DNA from: Lineus longissimus
Taxonomy: Eukaryota > Nemertea > Pilidiophora > Heteronemertea > Lineidae
DNA: 64,000 bases
Direction of reading: 5' to 3'
NCBI RefSeq assembly: GCF_910592395.1
Contig: NC_088310.1
Coordinates: 687,501 to 751,500 of the forward strand
The position numbers and the translations under genes are program-made. Numbering within the stretch: the first letter of the stretch is position 1; every line of letters begins with the position of its first letter. This document shows, piece by piece, positions 33,415-47,900 of the stretch. Below the pieces are notes generated by a model. It saw only the letters and a program-made list of their open reading frames with translations. It made no database searches and was not told the DNA's origin.

Positions 33415-35100
33415 GTATGACGAGGGTTATCGTACCCAGTTGTTACAATGAACTCACTTAACGCAGCACTTAGGCCAGTCCGAGACGGCACATATGTATC
33501 GAGCTGGCTCCCTCCGAGGTCTTATAATCTCATTGCAATTGTACTCATTCTTGTATGTATTGCATGCTTTTAGTGAAAAGTGAATTTTTTTCTTATTTCT
33601 TTCAATCGTCGTTTTGTTGACCTAGTCAATGTTTGCATTTGATGGGTGCCTTTTTTATAGGTTGTGACGCATAAATAGTTGGACGAGTTCACGCTGATTC
33701 TGGCCGATGTGGAACTTGAATTTGGGTTTTCATGACAGTGATCTTATCTTTTTGGAATTGCGGCTTAAAATTGTGAAGTTTATTGGACACTTAGATGGAA
33801 GAAGATGAGATGCTAGCTTTCTGCTGCATCAACGAGAAGCTACAATGATAGCCATTGCCTACACCTGGCCTTTGAAGAACATTAGAAAAGGTTTTGTCTG
33901 ACTTGGACATTGCTGTATTTGTTACGGATTCAAGCAGTTAGGAGCATAAGGACAGGATCAAGTATTACACGTTGAAAGTACAGTAAGATTCACTCTTTCG
34001 GTCGCCTCCAAATTGTTTATTGTTCAAAGGTGTTTATCATTGCCATGGCAACACAAATTTTCATATTGAGCTTGTGAAAGATATTTGCTGCGACGAGTCA
34101 CAGTTCTGGTTTCAGCCGTTCAATACAGTCATACTTATATATGGTACCATGCCGGTTACTTTACTGGGTCTGATAGTAACGAGTCTTCATAGGGACTTCA
34201 TTGAGAAAAAAGGATAAGTTAAGGCCAGTATACGTTATATTAAAAAGATAAATGAATCAATATGCTTTCTAGGAAAGCCAGCGTTTATGCCTAACTGGGT
34301 GGGTGGGTAAAAATGAATGAAATGAGGAATTTCAGGTTTTGTTTGAAATGATTCAAAACATTGATTTGCACTTATAATGGGTGTAAACGATACTGGGTTG
34401 AGTTGATAAGCTTTGTCATGACATTTACATTTTATTTTTCTATGTTTTTCTCAAAATTTATTGTCAAATCGTTAATTGTGAAATATTACTAATGAGCAAT
34501 TCAAAATGATCATGAGAGAGTTACACATTTTGAGGTGAAAAGAATAAAACTAGGATTGAGTATCGACACGATGAAATGCAGACCATTGGGTGAGCTTTAA
34601 ATAGGAGATATGAACTGTAAGGTGTTTATAACCACTTTCGCCAGAATCTCACATGCAGTGTTAAAGTTGGGGCTTATAGTCCGATGTCAACGACAGTAGA
34701 GGTGTCATCCGACTTCAGACTGAACAGTACGTGTCATTTATACACTTGACTGAAAGTTAGAGACCTGCCTAAAGTCGGACAGTAATGGTCGAGTTCGAAC
34801 CAGGGACGTCTTGAGTGCTAGTTGATGGTCTGAGCCACTGGTCTATAGGGCTCGCTACTGGAATCAGTACGTACTGTATGGAGGTTATGGCGAAGGAGGG
34901 GGAAATGAAGTATTAGGATTTGTGATGGACGTCAAATGTTTTGGCATGGGAAAACTTATACTGCTGTTCTACTTAAAATAAATAAGGGGTTATCAATTTC
35001 AATTTAATCATCTACCTTGTTCACTATGTATTTTTAACACAAAATATAACTTTACTGCTCCTGTACATAACTACATAGTGTACAGTTAAGATGTGTTGCA
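33415..35100 (+). other. Probable 3' UTR of the ALK-like gene
   Basis: No coding sequence follows the stop. AATAAA polyadenylation signals occur at 34543-34548, 34977-34982 and, further on, 35668-35673. The end of the transcript cannot be placed. The stretch also contains a SINE-like fragment near 34.8 kb, listed separately. Confidence 0.5.
34785..34860 (-). repeat. tRNA-derived SINE-like fragment
   Basis: On the minus strand an A-box-like CCAGTGGCTCAGACCA is followed by CTGGTTCGAACTCGAC, a good B box. It lies in the probable ALK 3' UTR or just beyond it. Confidence 0.55.
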
Positions 35101-35779
35101 GACAAAATAAGAAACTTCCCTGTATCAACTTGTAAAGCATGCAGACTTCAAGTCTTCTGTTAGTTAACTTGGCTAGTTGAGAAAATTGAAAATGGTATAA
35201 TGAGTCATTAATTCATCACACTTTACCTTCACCCGTGCTTATAATCTCGTAAAAACATTTTCTTCAAAACCCTTCAAAGTTCAATTTTCACTTAAAATGT
35301 CAGATTTTATTGCACTATTGGACAATAATTTAGGGGGAATTCAAAAACCCAAGTTATGTCTAAGTTTTGAGGCGTGGCCTAGTTTTCGGATCGTTCTTTA
35401 TCTAACTATGATAATGGTTGAATGTCTTTCATGGAGTTTGTTGGTGCATGTTATATGGAGAATTTTTAACTGAAAACTTACAAAAATTACAAAAAAAATC
35501 AGCAGGGTAATTCCCCAAAGCACTTCTTATAATCAAAATTGTTGTGTGCATTTTTTTGTGGTCTAATGTATCCTTTTTTCAATTAATACAACGGATTAAA
35601 TCCCAACTGATTCCCCCTGAAATATGTGTCTGTAAAAAGTATAAACACTTATTTTATCAATTATTACAATAAAAAAACTGTGCTTCTTTTCAAAATATAA
35701 ATACAGGTATGATATTGGTGGAAAATCTTGAATGAAGATGTTTATATCTGTATGATGGATGTTCTGGTCAGGATTAAAA

Positions 35780-35974
35780 TACTGTAAATTACCACATTTT
35801 CGCGAATTTCGCTAGTAACCTAGGTTCGCGAAAAGAGAAATCGCGAAAAAATCTTTTTGATGGAAAACCCTTAAGAAATTCGTAATCCACAAAAAATCCT
35901 GAAATTTTTTTTTTTTCAAAAAATTTGCCGAATTGCTTGAATGAATAGACATGAAAATGTGGTGCTTTACAGTA
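35780..35974. mobile_element. Short inverted-repeat element (MITE-like), 195 bp
   Basis: The left end tactgtaaattaccacattt and the right end, read inversely as tactgtaaagcaccacattt, form imperfect 20-bp terminal inverted repeats. The inside has several tcgcgaa motifs and A/T runs and no coding capacity. These features fit a non-autonomous DNA transposon; the superfamily is not clear. Confidence 0.7.
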
Positions 35975-38964
35975 TTAGTACACAGAAGATTTCTCAAACT
36001 AGCACGTGATGTTGCTAATCATATATGAGATTACATGTTGCTTAAGTACTTTGGCACAAATAAGGTAACAATTCGTTACTCTTTGTCATTGCTAGCATTT
36101 GACTCAACGATATGGGTACATTTCGGGAATACCTGCAAGGTCAACTTGTTGGTAGGCCAAGCAGCCAGAGATATTCAAATCTTTGACCATATCCGATGTC
36201 TTTTGGTTTATTCTCAGTTTGCCGGGTGTCTGAAACCTTGTAATATTCATCGGAGTCGCACAGCCTTATCACCAAACCAGAACAAATCTGCAAGCGTCTG
36301 GCAAAAGCCTTTGAAGTCACTCTACAATTGGTAATGCTATACCAGAACTATCATGAATTGTTAATCAAAGATTTAAATTGGTTTGCAGATTTTGAGCTGG
36401 ACTGGTCTGTTCTGGCTTCGTCATCTTTGTACATAGGTAAATCCAACATATTTCAATGTTTGTATTTATACCTATATCAAATTGTGGATATTTTATACAT
36501 GAATCGTCCCGGTCTAGATTGAAGAGAATATCTCGAGAAGAAAAGGTCTGCAAAGGTGAACTGTTTTGATGACCACTCAGATGGTCACGGAACTGTTAAG
36601 AAGCTGGTTAAATCATCGTTGATTAAGTGATTATCTGTACAAGCTAATCCTCATAATGCTTTAGTGATGGAGAATTCATACTTGCATACGTTCAATTTCA
36701 TTCTGAAAAATCCGATTTTCACGTTTTGAAGCCTTTAAAAATTAGGTATGTATTCACGTTGTTTGTGTACTATTTTCTCTATAAGATATTAATGTTGTGT
36801 GTGAGGGATAAAAGTTCATTATCAGCTTGTAAACAAAGATTTTACCACGTTTTGAGAAACACACAACTAATACACAACTAAAATGACAAGCTTTTGAGCA
36901 GATAAGAGCAGCCAAACTCTTATTAGCATGATCGTTATCTTGATGAATTAAGTCACGATGTTGCCATCTCATGTATAACAGCCCTGTGGATTGCTTTTAT
37001 CAAATTCTACCATATTTGATCCTTTCTTGGAAAATAGTGTTTCCATCTTAGTATATGCAGAGAAATTTCAACACAAGTTTGCTAAGTATAAATTGAAGAG
37101 CCCTTTGTGAAGAATTAGTGATCAAATATATCACTGTTGTGTTAGGTTCTGTATATGTTCATATCTGGTGAAATGTGTACGATAAGATGTAGATGAATAT
37201 ACGTGATAGTTTATCTACGTAGCATGTCACCACACTGTAATATTTACAAAACAATTCAACCAGTTTTTACTTGCAACCCAAGCTCAACTGACTAAAATGA
37301 ACTTGCAATATCAAGGATATAATTGACATAAAGCTTTGTGAGTGCCTACCGATAGCTCGAGTGTCAGGATGTCGAAAGACAAAGCATTTCTGATTTACGC
37401 AATCAAACGGGCATTTCTGCTGCGAAAGAACTTCTCTGTCATAAACCAAAATCATATATTGAATTTGAAATCTGATTATTTTTTCTGAAAATCCTCTCTC
37501 TTCGACTTTTTTCTGACTTATGACTTGGGTTTCAGGTTTGAATGGGTTTACTATACGCGGAGGCATAAGCTCAGAGTGGCGCAAACAATTCGAAAGAGCT
37601 ATGACATTTCTCGAGTCCAGAACGAAAAGGCAGCAAGTGATTGTGCACGTTTATATAGACGCTTTTTTCATTGAATTATCGTCAAAAGATCCTAAAGACC
37701 AATTCGCAAGTCCGTCATTGTCATAAACGACATTTTTAAGAATTTGACGTTTGTATTGAGTATTGCATGTTTGCCTTCCGTAAATGTATCATTGGACTGT
37801 TGCATCACCGTCATGTCAAGTTATTGTCACTCGATGTCTACCGCTCGCGTCATTTGTCACAATTATAAAGTGGTCACCTTTTCGTCACATCGCACACAGT
37901 ACATCTTTTTAAAGTCCTGGTACAAAGTTAAGAAATAACGCCTCCAAGAACTCTACCGCAAAGCATTTTGCTATTACTGACATCTCGCACAAATTTACGT
38001 GGTCCCAGAGAGTTTTGCTTGTAACTGCCATAACACTCACACTGCCCATGTTTTCTGAAAAACTACAGTGAAGTTTTAAGAAATAATTTGTTTGATCGGA
38101 TTGTATAAACATTTTCTTCTTTACATTCTTGCCTTTCAACCGCGTGCTCTGTACTCTCACGTTGATAGATTCTATGAACTATCTCACTTAACATGCTGAT
38201 CCACACTGTGTGTGTCAACTCTAAACCCAAATGAGTGAAGCAGTAACTCATTTTATTCTCTGAAAAATGAAGTTTCGTAAAAAGGGAGGATGCCTTACAA
38301 AAAGAAAATGTCACATTTACTGATTATTTGTTTTTTGGACATACACGGCCCTACTCCTTGTCTCTGTGCCATAATTGTTTGTATGTTTATATTGGTACGT
38401 TTGCATTTATTTGATAGATAAAAATGAAAGTAATTATTTAATTGTATGGTTGGCCTTATGACATGGATCAAAAGAGGATTTAAAAGATTTTGGTTAGAAT
38501 CGTGGTGTTTTGTTTATCGAAGATTTGAACTATTTGTTGGTTTGTGAACTTGAAATTTTCTATTTAGATGTTGATCGCTGCCTTAATTTTTTTCTCAAAA
38601 AGCAATTTGGGAGCATTTTGCCATAACATGAGTAGAATTATTGTGTGGAAGTGTAGGACTCAACATCGGCATATATACAAGTGAAGTTAGAGGTAAAGTA
38701 AGCAATGGTGCACTGACATAACAGCAGAATCATACTCTGATCACCAACTGTTAAACTTAGTGATTTCTCACCATCTTGCAAAAGTTAAGTCATTGAGTCC
38801 CTCTTCTGTTATGGCAAACTGATCCTTCTTATTTAGTTTAACATGTTACACTCAACTTATGTTATGTCACTTATCAAATGAGGGCACCATATCGTTTGAA
38901 AGAGCTGGCCAAAATGAGTTACAGTGAACGCAGTATGTTTATTCTAGGTTGTGTGTTCACCTTT

Positions 38965-39170
38965 TGCCAGTAGGTTCACAATTAACCTAGTGAATTGATT
39001 TCAGTGTGACTGTTAACCTAATGAACGGATTGAGGTTAATAGTGGCAATTGATTTAAGGTTGAAAGTTAACCTAATGAGTTCATTACAAGTTGACCGTTA
39101 GCCTAATCGAATGGTACATGGTTCGTTGTCAACCTCTAACCCATTCAGTTAGGTTAATAAGCAATGTATG
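38965..39170. repeat. Decayed tandem repeat around gttaacctaatga
   Basis: The motif recurs as attaacctagtgaattga, gttaacctaatgaacgga, gttaacctaatgagttca and gttagcctaatcgaat, with inverted forms (gaggttaata, gttaggttaata). Spacing is roughly 40-50 bp. The same motif returns near 40.2-40.33 kb. Confidence 0.6.
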
Positions 39171-40186
39171 TAATGAATTCCTGAGTTAACTTTGCAGGAG
39201 ATATTTTGTGAAATGTTGATGAAAGGAGTTGTAAATATTCGACATGACATGATATGTATCTGGCATTGATAACTTTATTTTGATTGAACATGTTGAGTCA
39301 ATGTAGATTTGCTGTACAGATTCGTGTCCCTATTTCTCAGCTCTCTTTAACCACAGTCATTTGTCAGGCCATCTTATTAAGGTTGGTACGACAACTGAAT
39401 AGGCTCGCTATGACCTCAATAAACTTTCGTGGCAAATGATCTTTAGGGGAGAAAATTAGGTTTTCCGTTTCACCTCTGACAAAGGATTCTTGGATGTCTA
39501 ACATAGTCATTATCATGTGCCTCATCTGATGCACAAATGTTTATTATCAAAATGATCTGGTTTCAACTAAAACTACATGTATATCAATCTATCAGCAATT
39601 GCAAGTACGATGTCTTTCGTAGAGAGTTGTTTAGGTAGAGAGATGAGAAATAGAGTGATTGGCTTACCTATTTCACGAGGTTGGTTTGATTTCCTGTGTG
39701 GTGCTGTCTCTGTGTACCTTCGTTGTGGATTACAAAGGTATATTAGTGGTACATGTTTACAGTGTCTCTGATATTCAGCATGGACACATTAAGTTCCTTA
39801 AGCAGGGGATCCACCATTTCAATTGTGAAGGACTTGTGACAATAGGGGTGCAAAGATGCTGCGATTGATATCATCTGTAGATGGATATATTTGATCAGCA
39901 TCAGTCCTGTTGATAATGATTTGCAAGGGCAGAGCCTGGTCCACTGGGGGTGACCAGAAAGAGGACGAACCACAGCCCAGTGCAAACCCATTGTAAGAAA
40001 ATTGCAATGGTGAATTCCCTGCTTAAACCACGTCTCAGATGAAAGTTAGAATATGTCATTGGTATCTTACCTAATAGACAGTGGCCTGTTCTAATGTTGA
40101 TCTGTTTTCTAGTGTAGATAACTGTACATTACTCTTCTTGCTGCTGTAGAGTTGCTGATGTGATTTAGTCTGGTCATTGAAATAGT

Positions 40187-40335
40187 GTAAAGTTAATGAT
40201 TAACCTAATGCATTGCTATTGGGTTGGAGTGCAGCTATTCTGACAACATGTTGACAGTTTGTTCAGTGAAAATGTTGACAGTAAGTTGATCTTTTGAATA
40301 GGTTAATGCTAACTGTTAACCTCATGAATGAACTT
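40187..40335. repeat. Second cluster of the gttaacctaatga motif
   Basis: Contains gattaacctaatgcattg, ataggttaatgc and gttaacctcatgaatgaa, plus two copies of a tgttgacagt motif. It lies 1 kb from the first cluster. Confidence 0.5.
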
Positions 40336-43300
40336 AGAAGTAGACCTTGTAAACTGGTCTCCTAGACCGGCTGGACAAATGAGTCCAGGCTAAGTTTGCC
40401 AGTCTCTCTGTGCATAATCTTAACAGAGCTGTACATAAATGCACAGGTCAGTCTGGCAATCCAATATGGAAAGAGGAATACAGTATGTGGTTTCTCTAAA
40501 TGAAACGAAGGAACGACTCTTGAATGTGATTATGGCAAAAACCTGGCTTTATAACTTTCGACCCTTGATTTCAAACTTTCACCCATCTATTTTATTTTGC
40601 AGTAGATCTGAAAAATAAAGCATGTTATGTTTAATACAACTTAGTAGAAAGTGGTGTTGATTCTGTTGGTGGACTTGATTTTTAACTTGGGAATTACTAC
40701 CGTGTTTTTTCTCGTCCAAATCTTCCCTCGAAAACTCATTATCTCATTTGGTCGTTTTCTCATGCAGACATCGCTTAACCAAAAATTGGCATTGAAGTTT
40801 GGATCTCTGATATTGAATTTTGTAGTGCGATCATATCATTTGTATTAAGACTTCTGCTCGTTATAAAGAGTACTAGTTATACTTATGTGACGAAACGTCT
40901 GGTGTTGGTGTACAAGATGTAGATTCAACCGTTTGTCACCGCTATGTTTGGGATCAGCCAAATTTTATAGATTTCACAGTTTGTTCTGGTCTGTTATGTA
41001 ATATTTCCATATAGAAATTCAAAAGGAACTTTCCAGTCATGGGAAATGTGATCTGATTTGATTTATTGGTGAAAGTCATATCATTATTATTGTAGCCGTA
41101 TCGGAGAGGCATATCACATAATATGAGTATATTGTAATCATAATGCATATCGAGTGTCTATAGGTGACTAGAACTTATAATCTGTATTGAAACGTTTGCT
41201 GTTTGAAAAGTGTATTTTGGCGGCTTTTGTAAAATAATAATCAGTATTGGCTAATACACAGAAAGATGCATCTTCCAAGCCAAACAAAAAAATGGAAGAA
41301 CCATCAAAGTTTGGCTATTTAGTGTGAAAATTGAAAAGAATGACTGAAAAAAAAGTAATATCTTGGCGTATTTTATAAAAATTGTTGAAGATGCATCACT
41401 TTTAGAAACAAAACAAAATTTGTATTTTCTGAGAAAAAAATTCCAAATTTTTGATCTATCATCTGCTAGAAATGCTGAAAGGTTTCTCTCTATTACATAA
41501 CAGTTTAAGCATCATATTTTTTATTGTCATCACTTTAGGCTTAGACAACATATATCCAAGTATAAGCGAGTTATGTGTAAACTATATAAGAGGAGCATAA
41601 AATAACCTAACTCTGTATGGTATTTTAGTCATTTTTTGTGGCTGGTCCCTGATATTGTGGCTGAGGTCTGACCAGTAACGTGTCTGTTTTGTATTGTACA
41701 TAAAATATGTTCCAAGCTATTTTAGCTTCACTCAAATTTTACCTCAAAAGGACTGAGGGAGTGCATACTGCAATCCCAAGCATGAAAAATATGAAATAAA
41801 AGTTAATTCATCCACAAAAAGTTCAAATGTATTGAAAATAAGTCATTGTCGAAACATTTATGCCCTCATTGTCAGGTACTGGAGTATTCTTTATAAACAA
41901 ATTTCAGGACCCGTGCTTCCCTCAGTCTTTGGCAGGTTGTTGCAAGTCAAAAGGGACCATTGTTTTTTCTGTACTCGATGTAAACTAAATGTGGTGAAGT
42001 TAAGGTAACTTGGAGCATACTGATCTGTTCTTTCCTATTACAACCGCACAGGCCTTTTGTCTATCCGTGGTCTTCACAATTATAGTTGGATTATAAAAGA
42101 TTGGTCACATCTCCATTCAAAACATTACAAGAGTAGAGAATGTGTCCATAGTCAAATCACTTACATTTAGTTGATCATAATGTTTATGGCTATTGTATTG
42201 TCTTACTTTGATTGGCTTGTCACGTGCGACAATGTCAGTTGAAAATCACTTACATGAAATGTAAACTTTTTCTTCAATTTTGATATGGCATCATTTGGGG
42301 TGTTTGGATTTTATACTCTGTGGTATAAAATCTCTATGGTCTTTTGATTTATATTTTATCAGTATTAGATATAACGAAACACATGATTTTGTTTGGAAAA
42401 GCTCAAACATTATACCACAGTCTAACTTGCTTTGTCTTTGTTTTAGAGACACTGTGTCGTCATACTCCTGTCAATGTGACTGTAAAGAAGCTAAGCAGTG
42501 AATATCTTGCAATCTTTCCACCTAAATCCAACCATCCTTCATGATGTCAGAAGTGGTGAAATATATTGTATGTTGTATTTGTGATTTCATCACATCCCAT
42601 CCAACATCACTGTAAATGGTAAATTCCACTAATACTTTCAGCCAACTGTAGTTTGGCCCATTGCTTTGAATGTAGCCTACTGAGAGTTAAAACGGTAGAC
42701 GTCTTGGTCAGAACAGAACTGTCATTACCCTGTGTTAACATGATACATGAATCATTCAATGTGAGATATATTTCGACATGGATGTAGGTCAAGGTCAAGC
42801 TCACTGTCCCAAATTGACCCATACTCCATTCATTGGTTACTTTTTGGTGGTATTCCGATCCTGTGGAGCGATCTCCAAATATTTGAACTTGTCGTTTTGA
42901 CTTTCCAAAAACAGAAAGAGGCTGTTTTAGGAGAACATTTAGTGAGTCGAGACATACCCTGGCGTACAAAATAAGCAAGCTAATTTCGTTAAAGTTACTT
43001 TATGTTTGAACTAGTAGGTCTTGAAGAAGCAATCTGGATGAAATATTTGGGAGACAAATCTTCCTACAGTTCCTTATTTGGAGTCAATATCGTAAATATT
43101 TAAAATTACGGCAAACAGGGATAGTGAAGTTGACCTTGGATACTTTTGTCGTATTTTCAAGGTTACTAAAGGGTTACTAAAAACACAGGCAGCATCTCAA
43201 CACTTTTCTACTGTTAGAGATTCATTCTTCGTACATTTTGCTTATCTTACCGAACAACATCCGAATACAATGTAGTTTATTTTTTGCCCGTTTGTGATTT

Positions 43301-44799
43301 GGAAACTGTGACAGTGTTGGCACATAGTGTGCTAAGTTGCACTCAATCCTCACATCCCCAAGGCCTTATGAACTTCTGCCTGGGGAAATGCTAGGACTGA
43401 CCTTTCGAGATTGATTCAGTGTTTCTTTTTGATTGCATATGTACTGTCAGTATTTCTTGAAAAGCAGACCTTCCGTAAGCAGGCGTAGTGTTCTCTTCAC
43501 AATCAATCGACTTTAATGATAGCAATCAACTCTAATTTAGTATGTTATAATTGTGTTGGACGGGTCCTCTGAAGGTGCGTTTCCTTGTTTATTTTATGGA
43601 GAAAGAAACTATGGTTGGCCATGTTTGTAAATGTGAAGAGACGTGCGAACGTGGCAAGTCCGAAAAGGGCTTTTTCTCTGTGGTGCTTTCAATATCTGTC
43701 CTTGTGTGGAGGACATTTCAGAAATCATATCTGGTGTACATTATACCTAATCTATTACATCTGCATACTGACGTCATTAACCCTACAAATCTTAAACACT
43801 GGTGGATGGACCTACCAATCAAACAATGTACAGGACCAAAAGAAGTGAATTTGTTGGTGAGATCAGATGAAGCTGACCAAATGCTTGTCACCATGTTGAT
43901 TTCAAGCGTTTTAACTCGAGCCCCGGCAGTGTTTGACAATGGTGGCGGCATGTGAAACAAAAGGAAGACATCAACTTAGTGAATCATGTCTTCAATATTG
44001 AGATCTATTTATATAAGAACGAGCTGTCGATTTCAGATGTTTTCGGTATGGTCTTTCGTCAGCTCAGATAGTGTTTCAAAGTGGTGATCGTGCGTGGTAT
44101 CAGTTGTAGTGCCCATGTGCTTCACCTTTGGAGTAGGTCAAGCCCCATCAGTGTTTTAAGGTAGTAGGTACGTAGACACTAATGTTAATACCAGCAACGA
44201 TTCTGACAGTTTTGGGTGAGGGTAGTTGGAAGAAATGGTTTTGTTTGCTACCATTTTGAGCAAAGCGGGCAGAAGTATGCCGAGTTCGGGTGAGGGTGTT
44301 TTGGATGGCGTTGTCTTAAAGAATGGAATCGTTTTCGCTGGTGTTAACATTAGTGGTTACTGGTTATGTAAAGATGTATGGTTCTTTAATCATTCGCGAA
44401 GAAATACTAAGCCATGGATTGGGTTAAACTCATGTCATGTCATGCATACTTGTGTATATAGTGCTGACCGTGTCATTTGTTACAATTTAATCCATGAATA
44501 AATACAATGATAATCACAATAAAACTGTATGTATGTTCACCATAATTACGAAGTAATAAAATGACACTCGTTGGATGCCTCTCTTCAGTTTATCTGTGGG
44601 CAAGACTCTTGACTTCAAATAATGTTTATTTCCAAGCAAGGTTTGATCCTGTAGTCATCTGCAACTAAACTTCAAGTTTTCACAATGTCGTATTTTCTCT
44701 TTTTTGTTGAATTTTCAAAAAAGTATCCTTACTGTCCGATTACTGAAGCAAAAAAGTATTCCTTTTTTAAAAGGATTTTGATAATTGTTTGAAAAAGCT

Positions 44800-44900
44800 T
44801 TCCCCTGCCGGGATTCGAACCCGGGCGCAGCAAGTTGGTGGCGCATGTCGCACCTAACGCCTGGTACACATTTTCCCAGCACTTTACCGAATGTGTGCCG
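44800..44900 (-). repeat. tRNA-like / SINE-like sequence
   Basis: On the minus strand CCGGGTTCGAATCCCGG is a perfect T-arm with B box, preceded by an A-box-like GGCGTTAGGTG about 40 bases earlier. The acceptor stem that would be needed for a functional tRNA is not found, so a tRNA-derived repeat or tRNA pseudogene is more likely. Confidence 0.55.
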
Positions 44901-47900
44901 TTGACGGTGCAAAACCCGTATTTATCGAAGAACGAAATACGGAAAAACTAAATTAAAAAGTCTCAGATTGCTAAAATAGAAATGTAAAATATGAGTACAT
45001 ATTTTTAAGTGCCACCAGCGCTGCACGGGGAACGCTAGCGCAGGCCTGACTGCGACGAGAGCGAAGTTTTTTCGGAAAAGTTTTTTGGCGAGATTTTTTG
45101 ATGGTTGACCTGAAAGGCCTGCTCTTCTTGCGAATGATTTGAATCTGAGACATTTTGTTCATGATACTGGATATTGATTTCAGTGATAGAACCATATTTG
45201 ATTGGATCTAGGTCTAATCAAAAATGGGAACAAACCTTGCTTCGAAGTAAGACTTTCCCCGGGGCTTGCCGGGGTGGAATTCAGCCCTAGGATTGCCCCT
45301 CCCAGTCCCGCGCATCACAGCTCGCGCCATTACTGCTTCAACTATGCAAGTTGCATCGCGATTGATTAGTATTGGCGACGAGCCAGCCTCCCATCGCAAA
45401 TGTATCCCTTCGAGTGGCGAATGTAAGGCTTGTGGTCCCCTCCCAGGGTCGCTAGGGCCACAGAGCAGTGGTCAGTTTGTCTGATAAGAGCAAGACAAAT
45501 TGTTCGATTTGCCACGTGTACATCCTGGGCCGCGCTGATTTCACCAAGGGAAGCCCCACATGACTCCGTCACCATCAGTCGTGACGTAGTCATTCTGGCG
45601 GGAAAATTCAACGTGGTTTCCCTTTCAGAAGTCGTCCATGGTGCTCGCTAACTGGTCATAGATAAAAATTAGAATTGCTATCGATTCTACGTAAATGAAA
45701 TGATGCAGGGACAGACGCATCATGGGATTCTCAACAAGTATTCCTGCGCAGATTATCAAAATGTGACGTTACTTGCATGTCGACGGCAAAGGCTAGCGGA
45801 CTAAGGCACCTTCTGTCAAAATGGAACAGAGTGATTCGAATCCTTGGAATTCTCGCCTTTCAAAAGACCTCTATGGAGGTTGGACGTACTGCGACAGGTG
45901 ACAGAACTAACGTTTGATTCAATAAAGGATAATCGTTTAAAAATCTGTGCCGAATTGTGTTGACGCCAATTTGAATCTTCGCGCAAGGACGCATGATGAT
46001 CACGTAATCCCAAACGCGGATACGTCGGCCAAATTGTGAATAGTATTCCCTCTGTGGTAATATTTTTGTGATATTATTCGAATTCTAAGAAAGGTCGGCG
46101 CAAGTAGTTACAATTTGCTGTGATTATTGATATAGAACCAGTCCCCCGGCCGAACGCTACTTGGATTATTCTTAAGCCAGTACTGTCTTTGTCAGCTGGA
46201 GCTGTTCTAGCACAAATTAGGGGGCCAATATTTCGTCAGAGCTTTGAGCAAGGGGATCCCCAGTCTGTGATTTTGATAATTGGAGCTGTGAGTTTATACT
46301 GAAAAGGAATATATAAGTGCCATTGGGAATATCTAAATTTTGAAAGTTTGGGAAGAAATGATATTAGAGTGACTGAAAGCATTGACGTGTGAAAGATTCA
46401 CCCATCCCGAATTGCGAAATGAACTTCACCAGTTTGATGTAAGTTAACTGGACTTACTGATAAGAAGACTATTAATTCGCACAGTTGATCAGTGGTGGAG
46501 TATTGGAAGTTCAAATTTCTTGAAAATTGACTTGCGGGCGTAAATGAACTAACGAAGACAATAGTTCAGTCTTGTAGGAGGTTGGAGAAATTCGGGTTAA
46601 AAAATCGTTATTCTAACACTGGAACAGAAGAAGAACAATGTGAAAATGACCCGACTCCGCGATGACAGTCTCCGTGTAAGTGTTTTGAGTCAGAATTGCA
46701 TTCTCCAAGCATGTCGAAGGATATTCTCTCTCTGCCAACACAGACTTCCATTGATTGTGAAACAAAATGGTGGCCGGTGTTGGCATGCAGGGGCCATACC
46801 GTGACGCTGTGATGCGGACGGCAGAGAACATAGAAAAGAGCTGCCATCTATATTTCCTTTCTAAAACTCGAGGGAGTCGCTCAACATTTCAGTGGTTTGG
46901 GCTCCAACACAGGTTACTCAGCCTCACTGATAATGCTGAAAGCGTCCATATGAGAGCTGATTTCCAATACAGGGGCGACGCGGAACACCTTTACATCCAT
47001 TTACTTGATTTGGAAGAAATTACCACGTGCTGTTCGTTTCCCCCTGAAAACTACGCCCTTCACCATGGTGTGTCTCCTTCTCTAAAGATGGCGATACTGA
47101 ACTTGCGTCTGCTGGCGCTGTGGTAGTCCGAATCCCCACACCGTTAATACTGATTTACATGCATACATTTTGTGGACCTTGTGAAATACCCGTCGTAATC
47201 ACTGATGATATAATGATGTTTTGTCTCTTCAGATGTCACTAGGACTTCATTACTAAGAAGAATGAACGCGGGGAACGGCAACAACGAACGCCGGCACGAG
47301 AAATGTCTTCATCATTGCCTTGGCGCCATCTCAGCCGAGCGTCCAATCCAGCGTCCAGTTCCGAGACAGCTCAAAAGGTGCGTTTTGCTTTGCAATTATG
47401 TAAATTCTAATCAGTCTATGCCTTTTGCAGTGCCGGAGCTCTGCCGGATCTTCCTCCCAGTATCGGGGCACCTCCTCAGGTAGCCCCCTGGTGTCGGTGT
47501 TCAAACAAACTCATACTCCAGTCCTGGACCTTGCGCTGACCCTCGTACCTTGTAGCCTACTTCGTCGTTCGAAGAGGTTACGAATCCTCCCTCACCATAT
47601 GCCATGCGCGTCAGTCATGTCAGTCAGCAGCAACTGGACTATGAATTCAACCTTAATCGTTTGGTAATCATCTCTAGTTTGCCACAAAGTAGCCCGTGTC
47701 CAGGCACGTACAGGCTGCAATTTTCGTCCAAAGGACGCCGTAGCTCTTATGATCACCGGCGTTCGATCACCAATCGCTGCGCGTGATCAGTTTTTGGTGC
47801 ACCGCGATCAGTGACAGCCTTCGGCCCCGTAGTTTTTGTGTGACAGAATTTGGCGTAGATGAGGCAACACTTATTCCGATGTCGACGACGAAACCCTTAC

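Larger units (their letters stand above)
35975..45000. other. AT-rich non-coding stretch
   Basis: I see no supportable gene. Open frames of 60-134 codons are present, the longest at 43551-43955 and 42607-42978, but none has a recognisable domain or convincing splice context. A decayed gttaacctaatga repeat occurs at 38.97-39.17 and 40.19-40.33 kb, and a SINE-like piece at 44.8 kb. Confidence 0.5.

Noticed and set aside
43551-43955. Open frame of 134 codons
   Set aside because: It lacks any recognisable domain, and the reverse strand is open over part of the same stretch, so it looks random.
44800-44900. Functional tRNA gene
   Set aside because: T-arm and B box are good but no matching acceptor stem is found on the 5' side.
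45594-45606. E2F-like site (ggcgggaaaa)
   Set aside because: Single short motif without a neighbouring gene start.
46767-47126. Open frame of 119 codons starting MVAGVGMQGPY in the CpG-rich area
   Set aside because: It might be an exon, but there is no domain and no clear splice signal; not strong enough to list as a gene.
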